From: Marichromatium gracile
GTDB lineage: Bacteria > Pseudomonadota > Gammaproteobacteria > Chromatiales > Chromatiaceae
Length of the DNA: 64,000 bases
NCBI RefSeq assembly: GCF_004343155.1
Contig: NZ_SMDC01000004.1
Coordinates: 1 to 64,000 of the forward strand
Direction of reading: 5' to 3'
Position 1 is the first letter of the stretch; every line of letters starts with the position of its first letter. Below, one piece after another: positions 56,464 through 64,000 of this stretch. The notes below the pieces were generated by a model. It searched no databases. It saw nothing but the letters and a program-made list of their open reading frames with translations, and was not told where the DNA came from. The translations under genes and the position numbers were made by a program.

Positions 56464-56757
56464 TCAGTCGTGGATGGGCTCGGCGGGCGCCGCCAGCAGT
56501 CCCTCGCGCACCAGCACCGCGTGCACCCGGCGGGCGCTGCGCGCGAGCGCCGAGAGCTCGGCAAGCCCCGGGCGGGCACCGGCGGCCAGGCGCCACTCCC
56601 AGTCGTCGAGCTGTTGCTCGATGAACTCCAGCAGCTTGGGCGCGCAGCCACCGGCGCAGGCGCCGTGACAGACCCGGGCTGCGGGGTCGTCGAGCGGCAG
56701 CTCGCGGCGGATGCGCGCGATCAGCGCGCGCATCGCCGTGGGGCTATCGGGTGGCAT
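56464..56757 (-). CDS. small Cys-containing protein of unknown function
   Basis: I do not recognise a family. The 97-residue protein has a Cys-rich sequence near its N-terminus ([20 protein letters not shown], three Cys), then a helical stretch with a Trp pair ([17 protein letters not shown]) and a C-terminal helix. The cysteine spacing could bind a metal, but no standard motif fits. The start at 56757 overlaps the end of the RND gene by 14 bp; an internal ATG at 56733 is an alternative. It ends 39 bp before the ACP/FAAL/PlsC gene and may be co-transcribed with both. Confidence 0.65.
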   Translation of the reverse strand: MPPDSPTAMRALIARIRRELPLDDPAARVCHGACAGGCAPKLLEFIEQQLDDWEWRLAAGARPGLAELSALARSARRVHAVLVREGLLAAPAEPIHD

Positions 56758-59700
56758 CGGCGCGGCGGCGCCAACCGGCGCCCTTGAGCCACTCGCGCAG
56801 GGACTGCATGACGAAATAGGTCACCGGGATCAGCAGGATACCGACCACGGTGGCGGCGAGCATGCCGCCGAACACCGCCGTGCCCAGCGCCACCCGCGAG
56901 CCGGCCCCGGCCCCCGAGGCGAACACCAGCGGGAGGATGCCGAGGAGGAAGGAGAGCGCGGTCATCATCACCGCGCGAAAGCGCAGCCGCGCGGCCTTGA
57001 CCGCGGCATCGTAGATCGACAGCCCCTCGACCTCGCGCTGCTCCTTGGCGAACTCGACGATGAGGATGGCGTTCTTCGCCGCCAGCCCGATCAGCATCAC
57101 CAGCCCGATCTGGGTGTAGAGGTTGACGTCGAGCCCGGCGGCGCCGACCGTGGCGAGGGCGCCGAACACCGCCACCGGCACCGCCAGCAGCACCGCCAGC
57201 GGGATCGACCAGCTCTCGTACTGGGCGACGAGGAAGAGATAGACGAACAGCAGCGCCAGACCGAAGATCAGCGGCGCCTGCCCGGCGGCCTCGATCTCCT
57301 GGTAGGACATGCTCGTCCACTCGTAGCCGAAGCCGCTCGGCAGGGTCTCGTCGGCGGTGCGCTCCATCGCCGCGATCGCCTGCCCCGAGCTGTAGCCGGG
57401 GGCGGCCGCGCCGGAGATATCGGCCGAGCGGAAGAGGTTGTAGCGGGCCATGATCTGCGGCCCGGTGATGGTCTCGACCTCGGCCAGGGTGGCCACCGGC
57501 ACCATCTCGCCGTCGCTGCTGCGCACGAACAGACGGAGGATGTCGCTCGGGGTGTCGCGGAACTCCCCTTCGGCCTGGGCCATCACCCGCCAGGTGCGGC
57601 CGAACTTGTTGAAGTCGTTGATGTAGACCGAGCCGAGCTGGGCCTGGAGGGTGGCGAACAGCTCGTTGAGCGGCACCTGCAGGGTCTCGACCTTGTCGCG
57701 ATTGACCTGGAGGAAGAGCATCGGCACGTCGGCGCGGAAGGTACTGAAGGCGCTGCCGATCTCGGGCTGGCTGTTGGCTGCGACGATGAAGCCGCGCATC
57801 GCCGCGGCGAACGCCTGCAGGTCGCCGCCGCTGTAGTCCTGGAGCACGAAGGAGAAGCCGCCGGAGTTGCCAAGGCCGGGGATCGCCGGCGGCACGAAGG
57901 GGATGACGTTGGCGTCGATGGTGCGCGCGGCCACGCCCTGGGCGGCGGCGACGATCGCCGGCAGGCGCAGCCCGGTGTCCTGGCGCTCGTCCCAGGGCGC
58001 GAGCACCGGGATCACCAGTGCGCTGTTGGAACCGAAGGCGCCGTTGAGCATCGAGTAGCCGGACACCGAGATGACGTTGGTCACCCCGGGGATCTCCAGC
58101 AGTTGCTGCTCGACACGCCCGAGCACGGTCTCGGTACGGGTGAGCGAGGCGGCGTCGGGGAGCTGCACCTCGATGAAGAAGTAGCCCTGATCCTCTTCGG
58201 GCAGGAAGCCGCTGGGCAGGTGGGTGAACAGCCAGCCGGTGGCGGCGATCAGCCCGACATAGAGCAACGAGATCAGCGCGGCGCGGCGCACCGTCATCTT
58301 CACCGCGGCGGTATAGCCCGCGGTGAGCCGGCCGAACAGCCGCTCGAACCAGTTGAGCCAGCGCAGCGGCTTGCGCCCCGGGCGCAGCAGCACCGAGCAC
58401 AGCGCCGGGCTCAGGGTCAGGGCGTTGATCGAGGAGATCGACACCGCCACCGCGATGGTCACCGCGAACTGCTGGTAGAGCTGGCCGGTGATCCCGGGCA
58501 TGAAGCCGACCGGCACGAACACCGCGAGCAGCACCAGGGTGGTGGCGATCACCGCGCCGCCGACCTGATCCATCGCCTTGGCCGTCGCCGCCTTCTGGTC
58601 GAGCCCCTCCTCGGCCATCAGCCGCTGCACGTTCTCGACCACGATGATGGCATCATCGACGACGATGCCGATGGCCAGGATCAGCGCGAACAGCACGATG
58701 GTGTTGAGGGTGAAGCCGAGCACCGCGAGCACCGCGAAGGTACCGATCAGCGACACCGGGATGGCGATGCCGGGGATCAGCGTGGTGCGCCAGTCGCCGA
58801 GGAACAGGAACACCACCAGCACCACCAGGCCGACGGCCTGATAGAGCGTCACCTTGACCTCGTCGATCGAGGCCGAGATGAAGTTGGTGGTGTCGTAGAG
58901 GATGGCCTGCTCCATGCCATCGGGGAAGCGCTCGGCGAGTTCGGCAAGCTGCGCGCGCACCGCCGCGGCGGTGGCCAGGGCGTTGGCGTCCGGGGTCTGG
59001 TAGACGGCGAGCACCACCGAGGGGCGCCCGTCGAGCCGCCCCGAGGCGGAATAGGCCTGGGCGCCGAGCTCCACCCGGGCGACGTCGCCGACGCGGATCG
59101 CCGAGCCGTCGGGATTCATGCGGATGATGATGTCGGCGAACTCCTCGGGCTCGGTCAGCCGCCCCTTGGTGGTCACCGTGTACTGGAACTGCTGATCGAC
59201 CGGCGCCGGCGGCGCGCCGATCTGACCGGCCGGCACCTGCACGTTCTGTGTCGCCACCGCGTTCTGGAGATCGGCGACGCTCACCCCCAGCGCGGTCATG
59301 CGATCGGGCTTGAGCCAGAAGCGCATGCCGTAATCCATCACCCCAAGGATCTCGGCCTTGCCGACCCCGTTGACGCGCCCGAGCGCGTCCTTGATGTTGA
59401 TGGTGGCGTAGTTGTTGAGATAGAGCGCGTCGAGGCTCAGATCGGGCGAGTAGAGGTTGACGATCAGCAGCATGTTGGTCGACTGCTTCTCGGTCTTCAC
59501 CCCCTGGCGGCGCACCTCCTCGGGCAGCTTGGGCTCGGCCTGGGCGACGCGGTTCTGCACCTTGACCTGAGCCATGTCGGCGTCGGTGCCGATCTCGAAG
59601 GTGACGGTGAGGCTGTAGCGCCCGTCGTTGTCGGACTTCGAGGACATGTAGATCATGCCCTCGATGCCGTTGACCTCCTGCTCGATGGGGGCGGCAACCG

Positions 59701-59884
59701 TCTCCTCGACGACCTCGGCGCTGGCCCCGGCGTACTGGGTGCTGACGCTCACCGTCGGCGGGGTGATCTCGGGGAACTGCGCCACCGGCAGCCCGAGCAG
59801 CGCCAGCACCCCGGCCAGCGAGATCACGATGGAGATGACGAAGGCGAACTTCGGCCGGTTGATGAAGAACTTGGACAGCGTCAT
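56744..59884 (-). CDS. RND efflux permease, HAE1/AcrB type
   Basis: The 1046-residue protein matches AcrB/MexB in length and layout: the N-terminal [20 protein letters not shown], twelve transmembrane segments and two large periplasmic loops. The proton-relay Asp pair lies in the fourth helix ([16 protein letters not shown]), and the C-terminal block [16 protein letters not shown]. It exports hydrophobic or amphipathic compounds from the periplasm and outer leaflet in exchange for protons. It lies 30 bp downstream of its adaptor gene. No outer-membrane factor (TolC) gene is in the window, so it must use one encoded elsewhere. Confidence 0.95.
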   Translation of the reverse strand: MTLSKFFINRPKFAFVISIVISLAGVLALLGLPVAQFPEITPPTVSVSTQYAGASAEVVEETVAAPIEQEVNGIEGMIYMSSKSDNDGRYSLTVTFEIGTDADMAQVKVQNRVAQAEPKLPEEVRRQGVKTEKQSTNMLLIVNLYSPDLSLDALYLNNYATINIKDALGRVNGVGKAEILGVMDYGMRFWLKPDRMTALGVSVADLQNAVATQNVQVPAGQIGAPPAPVDQQFQYTVTTKGRLTEPEEFADIIIRMNPDGSAIRVGDVARVELGAQAYSASGRLDGRPSVVLAVYQTPDANALATAAAVRAQLAELAERFPDGMEQAILYDTTNFISASIDEVKVTLYQAVGLVVLVVFLFLGDWRTTLIPGIAIPVSLIGTFAVLAVLGFTLNTIVLFALILAIGIVVDDAIIVVENVQRLMAEEGLDQKAATAKAMDQVGGAVIATTLVLLAVFVPVGFMPGITGQLYQQFAVTIAVAVSISSINALTLSPALCSVLLRPGRKPLRWLNWFERLFGRLTAGYTAAVKMTVRRAALISLLYVGLIAATGWLFTHLPSGFLPEEDQGYFFIEVQLPDAASLTRTETVLGRVEQQLLEIPGVTNVISVSGYSMLNGAFGSNSALVIPVLAPWDERQDTGLRLPAIVAAAQGVAARTIDANVIPFVPPAIPGLGNSGGFSFVLQDYSGGDLQAFAAAMRGFIVAANSQPEIGSAFSTFRADVPMLFLQVNRDKVETLQVPLNELFATLQAQLGSVYINDFNKFGRTWRVMAQAEGEFRDTPSDILRLFVRSSDGEMVPVATLAEVETITGPQIMARYNLFRSADISGAAAPGYSSGQAIAAMERTADETLPSGFGYEWTSMSYQEIEAAGQAPLIFGLALLFVYLFLVAQYESWSIPLAVLLAVPVAVFGALATVGAAGLDVNLYTQIGLVMLIGLAAKNAILIVEFAKEQREVEGLSIYDAAVKAARLRFRAVMMTALSFLLGILPLVFASGAGAGSRVALGTAVFGGMLAATVVGILLIPVTYFVMQSLREWLKGAGWRRRADATR

Positions 59885-59914
59885 CGCAATGCTCCGGTCG
59901 GTTCGCCCATGGGC

Positions 59915-61183
59915 TCAGTCGCGCGCGGCGGGCGCGGCGTCGTCGCCATCGCCGCCACCGTTCTCGCCGCTCGAACCCGGCCCGGTCGCGGCGAGCGGGT
60001 CGCCGGGCGGCGTGGTGGTCTCCGGGCGCACCTGGATACCCGGGCGCACCTTCTGGATGCCGTAGAGCACGATGCGCTCGCCGGACTCGAGCCCCTCCTC
60101 GATCACCTGACGGGTACCGAAGCGCTGCCCGGTCTTGACCCGGCGGCGCTCGACCTTGTCGTCGTCGCCGACCACCAGCACATAACTGCCGCCCTGGTCG
60201 GTGAGCAGCGCCGCCTGCGGCACCACCACCGCCGAGACCGCCTCGCGCCGTTCGATCACCACGGTGACGAACTGCCCGGGCAGCAGCAGCTGGTCGGGGT
60301 TGGGGAACTGGGCGCGGATCAGCACCGTGCCGGTGGTCTCGTCGACCTTGTTGTCGAAGAAGTCGAACCAGCCGTCGTGGGGATAGAGCGAGCCGTCGGG
60401 CAGGCGGATCTGCGGCACGAAATGCTGCTTGCCGGGGGCGGCCAGCTCATCCGGGTCCTGTCCCTGACGTGCCCGCGCCCCGGCCTGCGCCAGCTCCAGG
60501 TACCAGGTCTCGGCGATCGAGAAGGCGACCTTGATCGGGTCCATGCGGTTGATGGTGGCCAGCACCCCGGAGGCGGGTTCGACCAGGTTGCCGACATCGA
60601 AGGCGGCCAGGTCGATGCGCCCGGCGATCGGCGCGCGGATCTCGGTGTAGTCGACGTTGAGCTGGGCCTTCTGGATGTCGGCCTGGGCGGTCTCGACCGC
60701 CGCCTCCTGCACCAACACCTCGGCTTGGGCCTCGTCGACCTTCTGCTGGCTGACGTTCTTGGCCTTGGCCAGCTCCTGATAGCGCGCGAGATCGACCTGG
60801 GCGCGGTTGAGCGAGGCCTCGGCGGCACTCAGTTGCGCCTCGGCCTGGGCAAGACTCGCCTGATACTGCTCGGGCTCGATGCGAAAGAGCAGATCATCGG
60901 TCTCGACCTGGCCGCCCTCCTGGAAGGCGCGCTCGAGCAGGAAGCCGGTCACCCGCGCGCGCAGCGCCACGGTATCGGCCGCGCGGGTCTTGCCGACGAA
61001 CTCGAAATAGGGATTGACCCGCTCCTCGGTGACGGCGATCACCCCGACCGAGGGCGGCTCGGCGGCGGGCGGCGCATCACCGCCGGGGACACAGCCAAGG
61101 ATCAGCAGCGAACACAACGACAACACCGCCCCCGAGCGACGGGCAGACCGGAGCGGCACGGCGCCGCGCGGCATCGAAACCAT
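59915..61183 (-). CDS. RND efflux periplasmic adaptor lipoprotein (AcrA/MexA type)
   Basis: GGAGGATG precedes the ATG at 61181-61183. The 422-residue product has a lipoprotein signal (LCSLLILGCVPGG, lipidated Cys near residue 31). The order that follows is typical of membrane-fusion proteins: a barrel-type strand region, a lipoyl half (VALRARVTGFLLERAFQEGGQV), a long coiled-coil hairpin rich in Ala, Glu and Gln (AQLSAAEASLNRAQVDLARY), then IRAPIAGRIDLAAFDVGN and a beta-barrel. It links the RND pump to an outer-membrane channel. The C-terminus is Gly/Asp-rich, an unusual tail of about 30 residues. Confidence 0.94.
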   Translation of the reverse strand: MVSMPRGAVPLRSARRSGAVLSLCSLLILGCVPGGDAPPAAEPPSVGVIAVTEERVNPYFEFVGKTRAADTVALRARVTGFLLERAFQEGGQVETDDLLFRIEPEQYQASLAQAEAQLSAAEASLNRAQVDLARYQELAKAKNVSQQKVDEAQAEVLVQEAAVETAQADIQKAQLNVDYTEIRAPIAGRIDLAAFDVGNLVEPASGVLATINRMDPIKVAFSIAETWYLELAQAGARARQGQDPDELAAPGKQHFVPQIRLPDGSLYPHDGWFDFFDNKVDETTGTVLIRAQFPNPDQLLLPGQFVTVVIERREAVSAVVVPQAALLTDQGGSYVLVVGDDDKVERRRVKTGQRFGTRQVIEEGLESGERIVLYGIQKVRPGIQVRPETTTPPGDPLAATGPGSSGENGGGDGDDAAPAARD

Positions 61184-61531
61184 GGAACATCCTCCGCGCG
61201 AGGTGGCATGGGGGCGCCGGGCAAGGCGCCGGGTGCAACCGACCGAGCCAGACCGGACCGGGGAAGTCGCACACTCACTGGGGACAAGGTTAGCCCGCCA
61301 CCGCAGCAACGCAATAACCTTATTTTCGCGCATGACGCGATCGCACATCGCGCCCTTATGAAAACAACCGCTTAGCCTCATGACGGCATGCGCCGGGCTC
61401 GGACGAACGCGCTCAGCCCGTCTCGGCAGCGCCGAGAGCGCTAACCACTCGCCCCATGCAACCCACAAGATCGGGGCGGTTTTGCTAGACTGACGCGACC
61501 CAAAATCCAACCTGCCCAGACCACCGAGACC
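61184..61531. other. non-coding divergent region between the adaptor and small-lipoprotein genes
   Basis: No gene is seen here. AT-rich patches lie at 61308-61330 and 61356-61375, and probably contain the pump promoter on the minus strand. AAGGTTA (61286-61292) and TAACCTT (61315-61321) form a perfect 7-bp inverted repeat centred 120 bp before the adaptor start and could be an operator. On the + strand, TAGACT at 61486-61491 is a possible -10 for the lipoprotein gene. Confidence 0.5.
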
Positions 61532-61759
61532 ATGCGCCTGCTGACCCTGCTGCTCGTCGCCCTGTTCGCGCTCTCGACCACTGCCTGCGGTGGCGCCGCG
61601 CGGGCCCAGAAACGCGCCTACAAGGCGCAGGAGACCGTCGCCAAGGAACGCCTGCGACTGATCGATGAGTATCAACGCTGTGTCGACAAGGCCGGCACCG
61701 ACGCGCTCAAGCGCGAGGGCTGCGAGAGCCATCTCAAGGCCGCCCAGGCGCTCGACTGA
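61532..61759 (+). CDS. small predicted lipoprotein, 75 residues
   Basis: The 75-residue product starts with a lipoprotein signal peptide (MRLLTLLLVALFALSTTACG), with the lipobox Cys at residue 19. The mature part is charged and probably helical (RAYKAQETVAKERLRLIDEY), with two Cys (YQRCVDKAG and REGCESHLKAA) that could form a disulfide. No family is recognised. It is divergent from the RND adaptor gene and is likely attached to a membrane leaflet. Confidence 0.75.
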   Translation: MRLLTLLLVALFALSTTACGGAARAQKRAYKAQETVAKERLRLIDEYQRCVDKAGTDALKREGCESHLKAAQALD

Positions 61760-62211
61760 GCGCGACGTCGAGACCGACCGCGGACACCCGGCGGCGGCGC
61801 CCCGGCGCGGCGGTGTTTGCCGTCCGACAACTTCGGTTGTAGGCTTGTACGGATGCGTTGGCGCAACCGGCTTGGCCAGCGGCGCTGCGCGCAGTCGCCG
61901 ACCCGGCGCGAGCCGGTCGCACGCGGCGGCACATCGCGGCAGATGACCTCGCGGCCCGTGCCGACACCGCCCGGGCGCTAGCCCTTAGGTGGCGCATCAC
62001 TGCCGAGCGGCGAAGAGCCGGCAGGCCCCGCAGCGACCACGCCGCCCTCCCCGTCGTCGTCCACCGCCGACGCGCCGCCCAGGCACCACCGGGCGCGCGC
62101 CGCGTCCGTGCGCAGTGCGACGGTGCTCGACGGCGGGCGGTCGGGCGCGGCCGATCTCGAACTACTGAACCAGATTGCGGACCCCCTGGCCCGCAAGGAG
62201 TGAGCCCCCTC
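61760..62211. other. non-coding or poorly resolved stretch before the HipA-like gene
   Basis: No gene is confidently called. Open frames are Arg/Ala-rich and look like composition effects. One frame ends at TGA 62201-62203 with a coding-like tail (DLELLNQIADPLARKE), but it has only a GTG at 62108 as nearby start and no clear Shine-Dalgarno. It could be a tiny gene or the remnant of one. AAGGAG at 62195-62200 probably serves the downstream gene. Confidence 0.5.
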
Positions 62212-62940
62212 ATGCAGGGACGCCTGTGGCCCTTGGAAATCGTGCGTCTCGACCCCGTCGATCTGGGCGAGAACGACCTGCGCGCGATCGGCGTCGGCAT
62301 CGACGGCCTGACCTACGCCATCAAGCGCAGCAGCGACGCCGCGCTGCTCCCCGCCACCGAGCTGATCTGCACCCGCCTGGCGCTGGCCTGCGACCTGCCG
62401 GTGCTCGGCGGCGAGATCGCGCAACTGCCCGACGGCACCATGGCCTTCGCCTCGCCCTGGGAGGGCGGCACCCTCGCCACCCAGGAGGCGCGGGTGTTGC
62501 TGATGACCAAGGGCGGGGTGTCGAGCCAGGTGCTCTCGGCGATCCTCGCCTTCGACCTCTTCGTCGGCAACCAGAACCGCCATCTCGGCAACTTCCTGGT
62601 GCGGCGCGACCCCAACCACAGCGTCGCCGCGGTGGTCGCCACCGACTTCAGCCGCGCCCTGCTGATGGCCGGCTGGCCGGTACCGATGCTCTCGCCGACC
62701 TGCAACACCCTGGTGGTGGCGCACGCGCTGATGCGCCTGCACGGCTTCGATCGCGACGCCGCGCTGCGCGTCACCGGCCGGCTCTACTCACTCCCCAACG
62801 ATACCCTCGAACGCTGCTGTCGCGACCTGCCGCCGCACTGGCTGCCGCACGGCATCGCGGTCAAGCTCGACGACTGGTGGCGCAACCAGCGCATCGCCCG
62901 GCTCGAGCAGGTCGCCACGGTGATCGATCATGCCTTCTGA
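62212..62940 (+). CDS. HipA-like kinase domain protein
   Basis: The start at 62212 lies 11 bases after AAGGAG. The 242-residue product resembles the small HipA-like kinase family often encoded with DUF3037 proteins: YAIKRSSD with the ATP-site Lys38, LPATELICTRLALACDLPV, the catalytic-loop region FVGNQNRHLGNFLV (117-130), and ATDFSRALL with metal-binding Asp145. In the loop, the Asp usually expected before Arg-His (DRH) is Asn122 (NRH), so it may be a weak or inactive kinase. Its 3' end overlaps the DUF3037 gene by 11 bp, showing coupled translation. Function is unknown; toxin activity is not implied by family alone. Confidence 0.8.
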   Translation: MQGRLWPLEIVRLDPVDLGENDLRAIGVGIDGLTYAIKRSSDAALLPATELICTRLALACDLPVLGGEIAQLPDGTMAFASPWEGGTLATQEARVLLMTKGGVSSQVLSAILAFDLFVGNQNRHLGNFLVRRDPNHSVAAVVATDFSRALLMAGWPVPMLSPTCNTLVVAHALMRLHGFDRDAALRVTGRLYSLPNDTLERCCRDLPPHWLPHGIAVKLDDWWRNQRIARLEQVATVIDHAF

Positions 62941-63772
62941 ACGTCTCAAGTACGCCGTCATCCGCGTCGTCCCCGACACCCGCCGCGGCGAGACCGTCAA
63001 CATCGGCGTGGTGGTGTTCCGCCCCGCGGGACTCGACGTGCGCCTGCTGCCCTCGCTGCACAAGGTGCGCGCGCTCGACCCCAGGTTCGACGAGCAGATG
63101 CTGCGCGACTACCCGCCCTACTTCTCTGCCCTGATCGAGGGCATCGAGCGCCCCGAGCAGCAGCACCAGGTGCTCGCCAACCTCGGCAGCATCCGTCTCT
63201 CGGCGCTCGGCGAGTTCCATCTCGAACAGGGCCAGGACTACGAGCAGCAGGTGCAGTCGATCCTCTCCGACCTGGTCAAGCCGCCGCTCAAGCACAAGCG
63301 CGTCGAGCCCGTCACCCGGCTCGAGACCGTCATCCGCCAGCAGTTCGAGGTGCTGCAGCTGCTCGCCAAGCAGGAGGACGACATCGACCGCGGCATGGTG
63401 GTGCCCAAGTACCCGATCGAGGGCCACGGCAACCTCTATGTCGACTTCGCGCTGCGCAAGGAGCGCTGGATCGTCACCGAGACGATCGACTTCAGCGGCT
63501 CGCCGAGCACCCTGCGCGGGGCCAAGTTCAAGGCCTCGGCGCTCAAGGCGCTGACCCTCGACGCCGCCGCGCGCAAGCTCAAGGGCGAGACCGTGCCGCT
63601 GGTCGTCTACCAGGCGGCCACCGACGAGATCCTCGAGGCGGTGCAGCCGAGCATCGACCTGCTCTCGGACTACGCCCAGCAGCTCTACAACTACGCCGAC
63701 GCCGACGAGCGCGCCGCCTACTTCGACCGCATCGCCTACGCCGCCGGCCAGATCAAGGCCCCGCCCTACTGA
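62930..63772 (+). CDS. DUF3037 domain-containing protein
   Basis: The 280-residue product starts inside the HipA-like gene (ATG at 62930). It matches DUF3037: LKYAVIRVVPDTRRGETVNIGVVVF at the start, RFDEQMLRDYPPYF, and a C-terminal half (KYPIEGHGNLYVDFALRKERWIV, ETIDFSGSPSTLRGAKFKAS) reminiscent of nuclease-like folds in DUF1828-type proteins. It has no signal peptide. Because it always follows a HipA-like partner in such pairs, the two may act together in regulation, defence or a toxin-antitoxin-like module. This is inference. No catalytic residues are established. Confidence 0.82.
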   Translation: MPSERLKYAVIRVVPDTRRGETVNIGVVVFRPAGLDVRLLPSLHKVRALDPRFDEQMLRDYPPYFSALIEGIERPEQQHQVLANLGSIRLSALGEFHLEQGQDYEQQVQSILSDLVKPPLKHKRVEPVTRLETVIRQQFEVLQLLAKQEDDIDRGMVVPKYPIEGHGNLYVDFALRKERWIVTETIDFSGSPSTLRGAKFKASALKALTLDAAARKLKGETVPLVVYQAATDEILEAVQPSIDLLSDYAQQLYNYADADERAAYFDRIAYAAGQIKAPPY

Positions 63773-63780
63773 GCGCGGCG

Positions 63781-63999
63781 CTAGTCCGCCCCGCCGACCT
63801 CGGCCCGCGCCCGCTGCTGCTCGCGCAGCAGATGGGCCAGCTCGTCGTCGATCGCCGCCTTGCGCCGCGCCTGCTGCACCGCACCCTCGCGCCGCACCGA
63901 CTGCTCCAGCGCCACCGCCATCTCCATCGGCGAGCGATGGTCCAGCGCGCGCGACTGCGCGATCAAGCGATCGAGCGACAGATCCCCGGTCTCCGGCAC
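63781..63999 (-). CDS. hypothetical protein, 5' end possibly outside window
   Basis: The frame ends at 63781 and stays open to the right edge. A GTG at 63997-63999 gives a 72-residue product, but the real start may lie further right. The visible part is highly charged and helical (SVRREGAVQQARRKAAIDDE, LAHLLREQQRARAEVG) and suggests a coiled coil. No family is recognised. It is convergent to the DUF3037 gene with an 8-bp gap. Confidence 0.5.
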   Translation of the reverse strand: MPETGDLSLDRLIAQSRALDHRSPMEMAVALEQSVRREGAVQQARRKAAIDDELAHLLREQQRARAEVGGAD

Positions 64000-64000
64000 C

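Noticed and set aside
56711-61375. A 1554-codon open frame on the + strand opposite the RND pump genes
   Set aside because: It is an antisense shadow. The opposite strand encodes clear AcrA/AcrB homologues, and its own product is Gly/His/Arg/Asp-rich with no domain or ribosome site. Long antisense frames are expected at this GC content.

Overview
The window is GC-rich, gene-dense bacterial chromosome with almost no spare DNA. Many neighbouring genes share ATGA or GTGA stop/start overlaps, and there are long antisense open frames of the kind expected at high GC. The gene set (RsgA, oligoribonuclease, Slt-type transglycosylase, AcrAB-type pump, CysD with a CysNC fusion, NnrS, SUF operon) points to a gammaproteobacterium. 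A purple sulfur bacterium or relative (Chromatiales) is my inference and is not proven by any gene here. I see no rRNA, tRNA, CRISPR array, phage or insertion sequence.

Region 1 (1-13538, all minus strand) is a surface-glycan cluster. It begins with rfbF and rfbG, which make CDP-4-keto-6-deoxyglucose. A 3,5-epimerase-like cupin, a TylC3-type sugar C-methyltransferase and an SDR reductase follow. Together they predict a CDP-activated C-methyl-branched 6-deoxyhexose. Downstream, in order of transcription, are a radical SAM/SPASM protein, a GT4-like glycosyltransferase, an FkbM methyltransferase, a second radical SAM/SPASM paralogue, a zinc-finger methyltransferase, a second FkbM methyltransferase, a CmcI-like methyltransferase, and a TPR protein of the O-GlcNAc-transferase type that runs off the left edge. 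The part below about 5.5 kb looks less GC-rich than the rest, which suggests acquisition. This is the best candidate for an undescribed pathway.

Region 2 (13.7-32 kb) is mostly housekeeping. It holds orn, then rsgA behind a short Pro/Arg-rich leader frame, an EVE protein, cysD-cysNC, an MscS channel with a cyclic-nucleotide domain, and tex. A Sfp-like phosphopantetheinyl transferase, uppP and a phosphodiesterase follow, then sufBCDT with a repeat-bearing promoter, and wecB.

Region 3 (32-52.9 kb) is mixed metabolism, transport and stress. It includes an intergenic inverted pair of perfect DnaA boxes, a HAD phosphatase, an MFS exporter with a His-rich tail and L-lactate dehydrogenase. A DNA-alkylation repair group follows (Ada-AraC-AlkA fusion, Ogt, HAD dehalogenase). 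Next come a di-haem peroxidase, nnrS behind an FNR/DNR-type box, and a convergent NIT-domain chemoreceptor. SOUL, MidA and TauE proteins, a lytic transglycosylase, the Memo and AMMECR1 pair without its radical SAM partner, and an EmrE-type pump complete the region.

Region 4 (52.9-64 kb) has a methyltransferase next to a 922-residue ACP/fatty acyl-AMP ligase/PlsC fusion, a small Cys-containing protein and an AcrAB-type pump. A small lipoprotein, an overlapping HipA-like kinase/DUF3037 pair and an incomplete gene at the right edge follow.
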